NCBI GenBank assembly: GCA_036320915.1
Contig: JAXBDG010000017.1
Coordinates: 1,178,001 to 1,242,000 of the forward strand
Length of the DNA stretch: 64,000 nt
DNA from: Linnemannia elongata
Taxonomy: Eukaryota > Mortierellomycota > Mortierellomycetes > Mortierellales > Mortierellaceae
Reading direction: 5' to 3'
The notes below the pieces were generated by a model. The model was not told where the DNA came from. It saw only the letters and a list, made by a program, of their open reading frames with translations, and did no database searches. Each line of letters starts with the position of its first letter. Within the stretch, counting starts at the first letter, position 1. The translations under genes were made by a program, and so were the position numbers. Below, piece after piece: positions 47,910 through 60,273 of the stretch.

Positions 47910-48392
47910 TTGGATGCGTGGGTTGTTGCCAGTTGTGAATGTGTTCTTGTCAGCAGCGGTAATAAGTTACTGCTCTTGGTTGGTTGCGTTCTTGTCTTTT
48001 TTTTTCGTGATTTTCGTCGTTCAAGCGATAAGTCGAGGACAAGGGGTGTGTAGGTCGAGGGTGCCGGGGTCAGGATGATGAGCAAGAAAGAAGCAGGAGC
48101 AAGAAAGTTGGCGACTTGAAGGTCGAGACGGGTAGACTGTGACTGTGTCTTCATTTCTCAGCATGAATCTTCTTTTTCGCGCGTATGTGCAACCACAGTT
48201 AAGAGTTGTGAAACTTTTTTTTTTCTTTTTTTCACCTTCCACTTCACTTTTCTTTTAACGCCCACCCTCACTCAAACTTCAACCGCCTCTTTTTTTGTAC
48301 TCACACGCGCTTACACCTTCTGTATTCCATTAACTCGCCTCTCCACCACCTCGCCAGCAACACACTATATAAACAACAACAACAACCACACT
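47910..48392. promoter_or_regulatory. Divergent promoter between BET2 and RVS167, with TATATAAA box
   Basis: A 483-bp interval between outward-facing starts. TATATAAA lies at about 48,366-48,373, only some 20 bp before the RVS167 start. Either the transcript leader is very short or the motif is incidental. A C/T-rich tract runs from 48,230 to 48,350. Confidence 0.4.
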
Positions 48393-50675
48393 ATGAGCTG
48401 GCAAGTCAACGACCGCGCACGTTGGTTGCTCTCCGACATGCATACATGGTTGGAAAACACCCTCTCACCTAACACTACCGGACTCCTCAAAATACGTTGC
48501 CAAATCATAGGAAAGGATTCACCAAGGCCGTCTCCAGGCTGCCGCATACAATTTCCACAAAGACAGGCATCCGTGATGGTACAACACAACAACTCAACCT
48601 CCTCCTTTTTTACTTCGATACGCCCACCAGAGCCAGAAGGAGCAGTAGTGCGATTAATCCTCAGACATGATATCATACTCTTATTCTTCTCTTTTATCTT
48701 TGTGTCCAAATAGGAACAAGGGATGACGAGTTTGCAGAGTTGAACGGCAAGTTCACTTCCTGCGAGAGGATCACCGCCAACCTGTTGCAAGAGGTCATGA
48801 AGTATCGCGACAATATCACTTGTAAGTGCTTCCTCCACACCCTTCTTGCTATTGAGGTGCAGAGTGATCCTTTATTCACAAGAATAACTCGCCTGGGTGC
48901 CCATGAAGGTAACCCGGCAGACAACAGAAACAAAAACAACTTGATCTGACCCAGCTTTCTCTTCCTTCTTGTCTTTCCTATCCTACCCAATGAAAATATA
49001 TAGCGATGCTGAACTACCAAGCAGAGTTTGCGATCGTCCTTGCTGAGATCTATGACCCCAACCTGAGTATGCCCAGTGGCGATGTCACCCCACGTCGTGC
49101 CCCGACCGCGCCAGAGTCGATCCAGGCTGTCGACAACTTTCAGGCTGTCATGAGAGAAACAAGGGACACTCTCCTCCCCGAGGTGGTATGTCAAGGATGA
49201 AGGAGGATGTGGGCTCTGATCCGTTATGACCTGTGCGTTGTGAACTGTCTGTTGTTTTTGGTCTTTTTTTCACACAGGCACGAGATAACCCCCCCCCCTC
49301 CACTTCTGACAATTGACGATCTATGCAATACAATAGGACAATCTGGAGTTGACTGTGGTTCGACCTCTGCAAGAGATGCAGAATAACATGAAGCTGATCC
49401 GCAAGACCATGACCAAGAGGGAGCACAAGCTGGTCGACTATGACCGCTACCGCCTCTCGCTCAAGAAGCTGACGGACAAGAAGGAAAGAACCCTCAGCGA
49501 CGAAAAGCAGATCTACAAGGTGCGTGTCATTGTATTTGTTCTTGTATCACTCCACCCTACTCTTTATCCTTAAGATTGTACCTACTGACCGTTTATACTC
49601 ACCTAACAACGAAATAGCTGGAGTCGCAATTGGAGGTAGCGACGGCAGACTACGAGGGACTGAACGGGTTGCTGAGGGAGGAGCTCCCTGGGTTCTTCTA
49701 CTACAACACAAAGTTGATGGAACCCATCTTCAACTCGTTTTACTTTTTGCAGCTCCGCATCTACAACATCATGCTGGAGCGCATCACCCCACTCGCCAAC
49801 AGTGGCTACTACGATCTGACCATGGACGTCCTCCAAGGCTACGAGGCCAGGAAACAAGACACTGCCCCAACGGTTGAATCCGTCGAAAACATCACCCGCA
49901 AGTCTGTTACCGCCAGTAAGTCTCCCTTAACTCGATGTTGGACAAAACATGTCACAACCGCACGTCCCTCGGCACAGCATTTACTAATCCTTCTTTATGT
50001 ATGTTTCGATTCTTCTTTGCAGGCTATGCGAGCAAATATGGACGACCCTCTTATGAGGAAGGTGCAGAGGAGCACCAAGGAGTTCCGGCGCAGGCACCCA
50101 ATGCTCACCGTGGGTATTCTCCTTCTGCTCCAACACCAGGAGTCAAGCCCTGGCAAGCCGGCGTCGCCTCTGCAGGGGCAAAACCATGGCAGACTGGAGG
50201 GTCTGCAGCACCAAAGGCACCGCAAGCGACTGGACTCAAACCTTGGCAGACTGGAGCAGCAGAGTCTTCGGCTCCCCCTCCTGCCTACAATGCCGCGCCT
50301 ACTCCACCCGCACCAGCATCAGCAGCCGAGCAGTCTGGATCACAATATACTGGACCGTCGAATGTCAACATCCATTTGACGCCGTCGATTTCTGGTTCGA
50401 TTGCAGCGACTGCGGCAGCAGCAGCGATGAACAGTTTTAATACCGCAAAGAAAGGCCCTCCCCCACCTATCCCCAAGCGAATTGGAGGCTCTGGAGGGGC
50501 CAGGATGGCGGTTGCGCTGTATGATTATGATGCTCAGCAGGCAGGGGACTTGAGTTTCCGGAAGGACGACCGGATTGAGATTATTGATAAGTCGAACAAT
50601 GCGAACGAGTGGTGGACGGGCAAGCTGAACGGGAAGCAAGGTGTCTTTCCTGGGACCTATGTCCAGGAGCTGTGA
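48393..50675 (+). CDS. RVS167: BAR-SH3 membrane-curving protein (amphiphysin/Rvs167 family)
   Basis: Seven exons (48393-48400, 48511-48578, 48714-48821, 49004-49185, 49337-49519, 49618-49915, 50023-50675) give 499 aa. Exon 1 is only 8 nt and its intron starts GCAAGT. Joined, the N-terminus reads MSWKGFTKAVSRLPHTIS, matching the conserved Rvs167 start. The BAR domain follows (LNGKFTSCERITANLLQEV, MLNYQAEFAIVLAEIYDP, KLVDYDRYRLSLKKL, LREELPGFFYYNTKLMEPIF). A Pro/Ala-rich linker contains three KPWQ(A/T)G repeats. The C-terminal SH3 domain has ALYDYD, EWWTGKLNGKQGVFP and YVQEL. The family acts in endocytic scission at actin patches with Rvs161. Confidence 0.93.
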
Positions 50676-50843
50676 GGATCACTGGCTTAAGAAGTGAATA
50701 GTGACTGCGAGGCTAAGAAATAAAAAAAAATGAGAGACACACCCGCCCAACTCTTTCTGTTTAGCTTTCCCTCCTTTTCCCCCAACCAACCCTCTTTCTC
50801 CAAACCACCTATCCCTTTCTCTTAAGCCTACACGGAATACGAC

Positions 50844-52832
50844 ATGGCCTCTCTTGCGGGCATCCCTGCCCAATACAACAAAAAGTCCTCGGGTAATACA
50901 CAACAACACCATCACTTCAAACTCCTCTGCATCAACTTACTCTACACACGCTCAACTCAATACAGCCATACAACGACCTCTTCGCCTGCTTACTTGCATG
51001 GTACTTTTTTGCATGCAGAGAAGACTGACAGCCACTTCCTTCATTGCTTCTTCCTTTTCCCAACCTTATGCTTGCCAATGAACTCTTATGATATGCTTTA
51101 GCTGTCAAGCGTATTATGCAAGAGGCAAGGGAGCTCGTCCGGGAGCCGTCAACCGATTTTGCAGCCAACCCTCTCGAAGTAAGCATTGCCTTATCCCTCT
51201 CCCTCCTCACTCACAGCGAATTAGGGTGCTCAAATATTTTTATTTTTCAGGCGTATCGCGTCCTGCCAACACATCGTACTGCTGGAATGGTGTTCGACGT
51301 CAAGGAGAATAAGAGGGTATTGCAAGCATGGATAACCTCTGGCTGTGTTCAACTCCACATACTGCAGACAACAAACAAAACAGCAACAAAAACCCATTGT
51401 TCAGAATAATCTCTTGCCCCATCTGCCCACAGTGCGAGCCCCCGCCTTAAATACGTATTTCTAATCGACACAGACACCAATCATCCCATCCTTTATCCTT
51501 CGCGTAGACGGATATCTTTGAGTGGCATTTCACGATTCGAGGACCAGAGGAGACAGAGTTTGAGGGCGGACTGTATCACGGTCGTATCCTCTTACCCAAT
51601 AACTATCCTTTTGCTCCGCCCAGTCTGATGTTCCTGACGGTAAAACGATCTCAACCTAACATATCCGATACGGGTGCGTGTATGTTTCGAGGGTGAGGAA
51701 CAAATGAACAATGAGCTCATGAAAGTATTTTCTCTTCCTTGTATTGGAATATACACATACATATAGCCTAATGGACGGTTCGAGTTGAACAAGAAAGTGT
51801 GTCTGAGCATCACAGGATACCATCCAGAGTACTGGCAGCCTGCTTGGGGGATCCGCACAGTCTTGGTCGCCGTCATGGGATTCTTGCCTACTCAGAGTAA
51901 AGGCGCCATTGGTGGACTGGATACCAGCGTCGTTGCCCGGAAAGCGCTCGCTGTCAAGTAAGCTTTCAAAAACGTGAATAATAGGAAGCAGGCTGATAGT
52001 AGCAAGAGAATAGGGAGTGGCTGTCCTTTTGCGTTTTTGTTTGTGTAGCCGAGCGTGCCCTTTTTTTTTTTTGGCCTCCTCTCCCACCAACTTCCTCTCC
52101 TCCCTCAAGTTTAAACGAGCACTAACACTTAAGTGTCTCTTCTCATACATTTTTTTGTGGATGTGTAGATCAAAAACTTGGGTGTGCGAGACGTGTCATT
52201 CGGACATGATGACAATTTTGCCGGACGTTGCACCAGGGAATGTTGTCAAGGCGTGTCTCAAAGCTGACGAGATGCCACCCGAGTTCTCGTTCGGATATGA
52301 GGCCGACAAGAAAGCCACAGAGGATGACGCTCAGGGAAGCAGTAATGGAACAGGAGGCAACCGACCAAGCAGTCAGGGAGCAAATGACAAGGGATCAAAA
52401 TCAATGGACTCCTCGACAACAGCGCCCTCATCACCTAATAGAACAGCTGCATCAAGTCCAAGGACAGCGGTGGTGTCGCCAGGACTTGCTGCAGCTGAAG
52501 CGCGGGTACTTGCCGCCCAGACCGAGGATTCTTCTCCAGCAACAACAATTCCTTCTACTACCCCTCTCCCAGTGGATTTGTCCAAGGAACAGGGATCAGC
52601 ATCAGCTACTACTTCGTTGCCATCACCGGCGGCACCAACGTTCAGATCTGCACATTACAACCCTCCACAGCCCCAGCCCACTAACTCTCCAACGCGGCCA
52701 CAGCAAGCACAAGGACAACAGCAGACACAGCAGATTCACAGAGTCAACTCCAGTCCTATTTGGCTGGATGTCCTCATTATTGGATTTGGAGGTGTTTTGG
52801 TTGCGCTTGTTCTTAAGCGCTTATTGATGTAG
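50844..52832 (+). CDS. UBC6: Ubiquitin-conjugating enzyme E2, ER-anchored (UBC6/UBE2J type)
   Basis: Five exons (50844-50892, 51102-51178, 51508-51639, 51767-51957, 52169-52832) give 370 aa. The UBC fold lacks the usual HPN and has the J-class TPNGRFELNKKVC, with catalytic Cys at about 98. Supporting segments are DIFEWHFTIRGP, NNYPFAPPSLMFLT and YHPEYWQPAWGIRTVL. A long Ser/Pro/Gln-rich linker leads to a single C-terminal hydrophobic anchor (WLDVLIIGFGGVLVALVL), so it is tail-anchored in the ER, where UBC6/UBE2J enzymes serve ER-associated degradation. It starts only 168 bp after RVS167 ends. The last exon is the source of, or sister to, the fragment at 29,431-29,915. Confidence 0.94.
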
Positions 52833-54916
52833 AGTTGGGACGACACCCATTGTCAGGAGTTATGAGGCGAGTGTCTTCTAGAGCAAAATAAAGAAGGATG
52901 CCCACTGCACAACCACGAAAACATGCTGGCGGTGGATGTAATATAATGGAACCAAATTATCAACACGGGATCTGCGTCCTACTGCTTATCACTATCGCCA
53001 CCAATTTTCAGAAGGGAGTTTGGTGTTGTCTTGTCGATCAAAGCAAAGAGGATCAATTACTGCATGTCCATCTCTGTGCCTTTAGCGCCACCAATTGCCA
53101 TTGAGAGGAAAGAGGGAAGCGAACAGGCTATGATCGCATGGTCGCCAGTATCGTATTATGAACCCTTTTATTTTTGCACACGGCTGTTCACAACACCTTA
53201 ATATATCGTGCAGCCGTGAACGTACACAAGTAAATAGCATGTGAAAAAATATATTACTCGGGTATGATTCACAATTAGCCGTTGCCGTAGAGACGTGCAT
53301 GCCGTTTTGTCGAACTCGTAGATGTTCGTGGTTGCCATGTCGGCGATAAGGACGTACTTGTGCAGCACAAGCCAACTGAAAAGAAGCAATTGCAAAATCC
53401 TTCATATGAACATCGAACTGGGGCAATTCGACGAGATCTTGTTAAGCAGTAGGGCCACCCTTTTTCTTCTGTTAAAATCAACGCGATCGAGTTTGGTAAA
53501 GGAAGCGACGTTCATTCGCTACTCGGGTTTTCAAGTCGTTAATGAACACTCCTTTTTCCATAGTGTACTTTTTCTCTCAGGACATAACGGGACGATGGAA
53601 GGTTCAAAACCCTGCCTTGACGATACTTTCTTTCTCTGTTCAACTGCTGCTACGATTTGACCAACAGTAAGTTGTCCTTACTTTCTCACGCTCTGGCACT
53701 TTGTTTTATTTACTTTAGTAAAGAAATGATCTAAAGGGATGTGACATGTTGCTGCCTTGTGGCGTTGTGTTGTTCTTAGGAAGAGATAGCGTTGACATTG
53801 TTTTTATCGTTTCTGCTCTGGTTTTCGGTTATTATGCACAGACCACTCGAACATGAAAACGTCTTTAATTCTTTTTTACTTAGCTATGCTAGAATAGGCT
53901 TCACCGTCCATGTTCCTACATTTGCGTGATGAAGGCCCTGTCAAGAAGCGACGGCGCCGGCGGTAAAAAGTAGACGCTGCCATATGGCGCACACAATAAG
54001 GATCTCCTCGGGACTCGCCAGACTGTCTTTACTCTGTGATTGTTCACTAAATGGATCGTGGAACTAGCGCAACTCTTTTCGATCTCGAAGTTCGTTTTAA
54101 TAAATAGAACTGATAAGACATGCGAACTAGATCGACGCCTATTTTGTCGTCTTTGCTACTTTTTTCCCAACTTTTTCTTGCGATAGGATATCGCCTTACC
54201 ACTTGGCGACCTTCCCTTCGCTTCGAAAACTTTTCATAAGATCTTGGATGTGGATGGTTACTCTAGCTTTCACTGTGAAGCTCTTTCCCTACAAACTTTC
54301 GAGTACAGTTGTCTATTCTGAGATTCACGGCTTGCTCGTATTTTCTTTGCATATATCCCACTCGTCAATATCGCTGCAGCCTGGAGTACTTGAACATCTT
54401 TGTTTTTTTTCTACACTTATAAATCGATATAACGCGTCGGGTGTCGTGCACGCTCGAAGGGGGAAGGTAATTGAGCTCATTGTTGGTGTTGAGTGTCAAG
54501 GGAAAGAAACGAACAAAAGAGAGACTATGGAGAGACACCTTTTGTGGATGTTCTCTGTGAGGGCGATTAGATAGGACCGTGTCAACAAGGTAAAAAAGAA
54601 GGAAAAGTTGATCACCTCATCCTTCCTCTTCCTTGACCGTTATCACTCATGATTGATCTTGGACTACCAGGGTCTGGGTGAGACTGAGTACCTTACAACT
54701 GATGGATGATTGTCTTTGCGGGCCCTGAATTTTTTATTTGGCGCACGCGCGTGAATGGACCCTCTTTTCAAGTCACGCGTTTAGGCGTTGGATGGGTCAA
54801 CGAAAGCATGTCCCTTGAGGTTGTTCTTTCATCTTTTTTTAAGCCCAATCCACCTGCCACATTCTTCTCACAAGTACATTCGAATCCCTCCCCTCAAGTC
54901 AATGGAAACTCATTGA
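52833..54916. other. 2-kb gene-poor stretch
   Basis: I see no gene with a domain, codon bias and splice partners. ORFs at 53,082-53,660 on both strands are A/T-rich and unconvincing. The sequence has the composition of relaxed intergenic DNA and may contain unrecognised transposon remains. Confidence 0.4.
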
Positions 54917-55629
54917 CTCCACTCTTTCGACAAAAAGCAATGGAGCAAGACGATCCCGGTCGTGAACATAGCGACACTCTATCGCCCAGACTTAAAGCAA
55001 CACGTCGTATTTTGGGACGACATCGCAAATTGTTTCCCTGCCGTCCTTTGGATAACACAATTGGGGGAAACTGTCGTGTTCCTGAGGGATCGCAACAATA
55101 GAGTGTATACCAACAATCGCGGTATTTTCTGTGATTTTTCGGTTTTGCTGTTAATTTCCAGTTAAAACCAAAAGGGTCCTGAAAACTTTGTTCTTGTTCA
55201 TGTTCAAAAATTAGGATTACGCTTCGTTGCATTGCTTCTGTTCCCGAGGTTATACTGGATGTTGTCGTGGGAGATCCACTGAGCGACGAGGATTCATTCT
55301 TTAAGCTCCCAGCTTTCTGGGACCCCCAAGTCTTCTGGGACCCAGAGTCTGGTCTGAAAGGACGTACAAAAGCTAAGCAAGCGCCCATTCCCTACCCAGC
55401 TGTTGTCGACACCATCCCTACTCGTCAGCACCCACCACCCATCCCCAAGCTGCGGTCAGGGAGACCACAACAAGGCATCCAGGCCATACACCTCCCCAGC
55501 AGGAATAAGACCGTCCACATCGCCACCCACTTTGACTCTTCCTCAGAAAACGAAATTATTCTCTGGAGCGACGTCCTTGTTGTCTTTCGAGGTGCCCTTT
55601 ATCTCCAGCCTGCGTCCTCACTGGTTTGA
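54917..55629 (+). pseudogene. Gene remnant, 5' incomplete; likely member of a repeated lineage-specific family
   Basis: Two blocks, 54917-55104 and 55215-55629, join across a GTATAC...TTAG intron with phase kept, giving about 200 codons. The first block reads KQWSKTIPVVNIATLYRP and LKQHVVFWDDIANCFPAVL; the second begins with ITLRCIASVPEVILDVVV. A stop (54,914) precedes the block and no ATG is in frame, so the 5' end is missing or lies in an unrecognised exon. The HVVFWDDI...FP and VILDVVV layout resembles N-terminal modules I associate with multicopy Mortierella proteins, from memory only. The rest is Pro/Arg/Ser-rich with no known domain. Confidence 0.4.
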
Positions 55630-56229
55630 CGGCCGCTATTCTTCTGTAAGTTTTCATCGCCAACCTCAAATCACAGTCCAATTAGTGGTTCCTCACAATT
55701 CTTTTCGATCTTCAAAGGTTGGCCGACATACGCTACAAGGATATTGGACAAATCATATAACGTTTTTCGGTTTGTGCATCAATCCCTTTGTCCGGGTATC
55801 GTAAAAAGCGCCTCTCTCTCCCTCTCTCTCTTCCCTTCCCCGGATTTCGTTCGTCAAGTCAACTTCGCCACCAGTTAGACCCTTGCCACTATCCTGAGAC
55901 GGCCCAGTTCCTGATGTATCTTTCCTATTTTTCTTTTATCCTTCTGTCTGCGTGGTTCACGTCGGTGCTCGTTTGTGGGTTGTTGAGCAAGACCGTTATG
56001 GTGTGCACACATTTTTGGTCAGAGGCACAGTCGAGTGATCTGCACGCGTCTTTTTCCTGACTGGCTGTTTCAAGCTCACAGTCACGATTGGTTGCTTCAA
56101 TTTGTTTTCTCAACAGGTTAAACACTCTTTGTTCTCCTTACCTCTCTCTCACGCACACCTCACAACACATTCTTCAGGAATCAGACCCATCACCCACAAC
56201 CTTTAACAGCACGACAAAGCAAGCACACC
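55630..56229. other. Intergenic; promoter of MED7
   Basis: No supported gene. C/T-rich stretches occur at 55,810-55,860 and 56,130-56,170. The leader before the MED7 start is A/C-rich. Confidence 0.4.
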
Positions 56230-57534
56230 ATGGAAGACCCAAACGCACAGCAACAAGGAGCAGCCTTCCCAGCACCACCTTACTACTTCCAACGCTACAC
56301 CCAACCCAACCTGGCCCTTCTCGAAAAGACGAAATCCGATCCAACCAATCCAGACCTCACGACTGCACTCGATGCCTTGCCATTTCCCGTCCTCGCTCTG
56401 GAACCACCGCCACCCATCAAGCGCGGCATCTGTTGGATGTTTGGCAGACCTTGGCCGGTATGTTTCTCTGGAACATGAGAGGATTGTCGTGATGGTGGTG
56501 GTAGAGGGGGTAGAGTTTTTGTTTGGGCGATTAACAAGGGCAGGAATGAACACTGACACCTGCCTGCCTGCGGTGTTTGCTTGCATTGCTACTTGTTCTC
56601 ATAGGTTCAAGACACTTTGGCGACACTGTCGGAACAAGGGATTGAGCAACTCTACCCTAAGGGCGATATCGGTATGCATCTCCTAACTGCCTCACAGGAA
56701 CTGAAAGGAGGATGATATGTTACGCCAGGAGGCACGCCTGAGACAAGAAACTAACCCCCCAATTACTTACATGACTATTGTAGATCGCGTAAAGGAACTC
56801 AAGAAGCTCAACCACTCTGCTATCTTCAACTTTCTGGATCTCGTACACGTCCTCTCCACATCTCCAGGCGAGGTAAATCACAACGGGAAATATCGAACAA
56901 TGTGCATGCGCAAGAGAACTGTTCTCAGGAAACAATAACACAGAACGCTGACTCGTTGGTAATATTGTCACCCACGGCGACCTTTTTTCCGTACTAGTTT
57001 GCGACGAAAGTGGATCATATCCGAGTGATCTTCATCAACATGCACCACATCCTGAACGAATATCGACCCCACCAGGCCCGAGAGACCCTGCGGCTCATGA
57101 TGAACGACCAACTGGACAGGAAGAGAAAAGAGACTGCCGCCCTGAGAAAGTACGCACCCACTTGGATTCTGTGTATCCGCTCAACCCAACATGAGCGCGT
57201 CTATTTCTTTTTCTTTAGACGTTTGGAATGCTCACAGTTCACCTTTGTTATTTTACTTGACGATTACTATAGAACATGCGCGGATTTACGGAAACAGCTT
57301 GCAGGATTGAGGGCATTGGAGCAGGATCGGCTTGTCGTACCTGCAGGAGCTACTGCGAGCGAAAACAACCAGGATGTCGATATGGCACCAGCAACACCAG
57401 CAGCAGCGTCAACTTCAACAACAGCCACAGAAGCAGGAGAAAATGGAACAGCAATTGGAGGCAGCACGTCAGTAACCAAAAAGAATGCTGAAGCCATGAG
57501 TCGGATGATGCAGCTCTGCGATACGATCGAGTAG
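56230..57534 (+). CDS. MED7: Mediator complex subunit 7
   Basis: Five exons (56230-56457, 56605-56671, 56784-56872, 56998-57149, 57273-57534) give 265 aa. The N-terminus has [14 protein letters not shown] and the proline run [10 protein letters not shown], as in Med7. The middle has [10 protein letters not shown] and [20 protein letters not shown], then [20 protein letters not shown] and [17 protein letters not shown], the conserved Med7/Med21 hinge helices. The C-terminal tail is Ala/Thr-rich. Med7 forms the hinge of the Mediator middle module and is needed for RNA polymerase II transcription. All junctions keep frame. The intron between exons 4 and 5 contains a readable but non-homologous stretch. 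Confidence 0.94.
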
Positions 57535-59031
57535 TAGCTATGCTGACCCCACAACAAAATAAAACAAGTCAAAAAGCACTCAGCTTCTACGGATATATGG
57601 ACACATGGGATATGAGCGTGGAAAATGGAGCCAGAGACCGTGCGTGAAGACTCAGCACTGCTACAGGCCGAGGGGAAAGCACGACATGGACGCGCAAGCT
57701 CGTCTCCAAGAAATGATACAGCGTCAATGGTGCCATCAACCTCTCGTGTCTAAACCTCGTACCGGCCTACGAATGAATTTCTTTAATTGAGTCGAAAAAT
57801 CTCTCGCCGATCTTCCGCCGCTCACGATAAAATAAATCACGCATGAGTATCAAGTGTAATCTGGAACGATGTCGTTTTTCTCCGATGACAACCGCACAAG
57901 TCGTCGTTTCGATGGCACCGCGGTTGCACCCATATACCGAGAGGACGAGTCGAACCTTTGTGTTTTAGACTGGTTGATCAAGGACACTTTCTGTTGTAAC
58001 AAACGATATACTTTCAGCTTGTGAAGACAGTACTGAGAGAGCTGTAATAAACTGACAACAACGACTTGTGCAAAAACTCGATCAATATTGAAAAGAGCAG
58101 AATCTACTTCAGGGATACAAAAAAATTCGCAGAGGGAGAATGAGGCGCGCACAGCCTATTGGCCACTTTCAGGAAATGTATGAGGCCATTTGATGAAGTC
58201 GCGATCGAACGCGTTCTTAACTGCATGATAGACGCACCAATGAATCACGTTTCTCCTTTTCCAATCCTCCTTCACCTGCCCCCCACTTGCAACCACTCCC
58301 CTCTCTTTCATATAAGATATATGTTGATATGAATGCAACTGTGGTCGAAAGTGAACAATAATTTCCTATCCCTCATGACATTCCATGTTCCTCACCGTCC
58401 TTTTTTTTTTCTTATAATTCTCTTATTTTGCCCTATATCGATATGATAGTCTCTTCCGTTGTCAGTTCGATTTCTAACATCCTTCTTTTTTGGTCATTCG
58501 CCGTTACCGAACTCGTTTACGAGCATGCATGTCCACAAAAGTACGTCGTCCCTACTCTGCATTTCTCACTTTGCCCACGTACTCTCTGTCGTATATGCAA
58601 GAAAATGTATTTCGTTCTTGACTGACCACACAAACTGAACCCACATCGTCTAATCTTTTTACTCCAAATGCCTCACACCGCATGCGCGATACTGCAAATG
58701 TATGGGACTATGAAGGGTGAACGGCATTCTTGAGTTGCTGCGTAGGTGAAGGAAACAAAAAAAACGCATCACTGGGGTGCACATAAATACGCGACTGTTT
58801 CTTCACTATTTTTTTTTTTTTCTTTTCTCCCGTTTTCCTACTTTTTCTCTATCTGCTCTTCAATTCCAACCAACACCCCCTTCTCCTACAGCAACACTGG
58901 AACCGTCGCGCATATTACTATACACCTAATCAACCAACCAGCTATTCGCATTTTACCCTACACCTTACCTCAACTCAACCAAAAAAACCCAACTCACAAA
59001 AAAAACAAAAGCAACCAGAGCCTCAAAACAA
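57535..59031. other. Intergenic, 1.5 kb; one small ORF of doubtful status
   Basis: No supported gene. A 51-codon ORF at 57,869-58,024 (+), ending LIKDTFCCNKRYTFSL, has fairly normal codon use but no recognised relatives or partner exons. The segment before 59,031 is a C/A-rich leader for the Kre9-like gene, with a CATAAATACG box near 58,781. Confidence 0.35.
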
Positions 59032-60273
59032 ATGAAGATCACAACCCTCTCCGCCGTCCTCCTCTTGGCCTCAACAACAGTCCTGGCCGACAAGAAATCC
59101 CCCATCTCCTCACTCAACACCGCAGCCTCCATTGCAGATAAGCGCGAAGCGCGCCACCACGAGATCAATGGCATCTCAGTTGTTAAGCGTGCTGCAGATG
59201 GACCCAAGGGCGTGAACCGCCATGAGAACCAGGGAAAGAAGAAGCATAATGAGCATGGGTTGGAGGCTCATAGTGATGGTGGGAGCCGTTACCACGATAA
59301 GGATGGCGAGGGGAAGGAGGTGAAGGGTGGGGGTGATGATGAGGAGGAGGGGGAGAAGAAGGAGAAGAAAGGTGGTAAGGGGGATGAGAAGAAGGGTGGA
59401 GATGAGAAGAAGGGTGAGGAGAAGGAGGGTAAGGATGGTGAGGCCAAGAAGGGAGGTGAAGGTGACAAGAAGGGAGCTGAAGGTGAGAAGAAGGGAGGTG
59501 CTGGTGATAAGGGCGATGCTGCTGACAAGAAGGGTGGCGACAAGGATGCTTCTGACAAGAAGGGAGGAGAGAAGGATCCCGCTACCGGTGGAGACGACAA
59601 GGGCGCCACCACCACCACCCCAGCCGCCGGCGGTGAGGAGGACAAGAAGAGAGGCGCTACCAACCCCAGTGTGCCCCGTGATTACGCCAGCCCACTCTGG
59701 CTCGTCCAGCCCTTCGGCAGCAGCGTCTGGGCCCAAGGCGAAACCTATGTCATCAGTTGGGGCCCCAACCCAGACCCCGTCTACGCCAAGGCCTTGAACC
59801 CCAAGACTCCCGTCGACATCCTCCTCATGCAAGGGCCCCCCGACAACCTCAAAGAAATCGCCGTCCTCTCCAAGGGCGTTGACTCGTCCGTCCATAAGTA
59901 TGAATGGCTCGTCCCTACCACCGTCACTCCCGCCACAGACTACTCCATCCGCATGTCCCACGCCGGCGACGTTGACACTTACTCGCACTACTTTGAAGTC
60001 GTCAAGGCCGGTGACCCTCGATCCAACAAGTCGAATGTTGGAGAGCCCCTCCAGATGCCTCAGAAGGGTGATATGCCTCAGCCCTTGAACAAGGGACCTA
60101 TCAAGCCCGCTTCGCCTCCTAACCCTATTCCTGCTGCCCCGTCAAAGCCCGCGTCCCCTCCTGCAGTTGCCAAGCCTGCTGTCCATGCCTCATCTGCCCA
60201 TAGCGAGACCCACCAGGGCGCTAATATGCTGGCCTTTGCCATGACCCTCTTTGGAGCTGTCTACTTCTTGTAA
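59032..60273 (+). CDS. Secreted Kre9/Knh1-like protein with Lys/Glu/Gly-rich region and GPI-type C-terminus
   Basis: Intronless, 413 aa. Residues 1-19 are a signal peptide (LSAVLLLASTTVLA). Residues about 65-205 are a low-complexity block of K, E, G and D with many KKGG(E/D) repeats. A Kre9/Knh1-like N-terminal domain follows at about 215-325: PLWLVQPFGSSVWAQGETYV, ISWGPNP, VDILLMQGPPDN and DYSIRMSHAG. A Pro/Ala-rich stalk leads to a hydrophobic C-terminus (MLAFAMTLFGAVYFL) of GPI-attachment type. Such proteins sit in the fungal plasma membrane or wall. The highly charged repeat block is unusual for the family and may bind wall polymers or cations, which is speculative. Confidence 0.85.
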   Translation: MKITTLSAVLLLASTTVLADKKSPISSLNTAASIADKREARHHEINGISVVKRAADGPKGVNRHENQGKKKHNEHGLEAHSDGGSRYHDKDGEGKEVKGGGDDEEEGEKKEKKGGKGDEKKGGDEKKGEEKEGKDGEAKKGGEGDKKGAEGEKKGGAGDKGDAADKKGGDKDASDKKGGEKDPATGGDDKGATTTTPAAGGEEDKKRGATNPSVPRDYASPLWLVQPFGSSVWAQGETYVISWGPNPDPVYAKALNPKTPVDILLMQGPPDNLKEIAVLSKGVDSSVHKYEWLVPTTVTPATDYSIRMSHAGDVDTYSHYFEVVKAGDPRSNKSNVGEPLQMPQKGDMPQPLNKGPIKPASPPNPIPAAPSKPASPPAVAKPAVHASSAHSETHQGANMLAFAMTLFGAVYFL

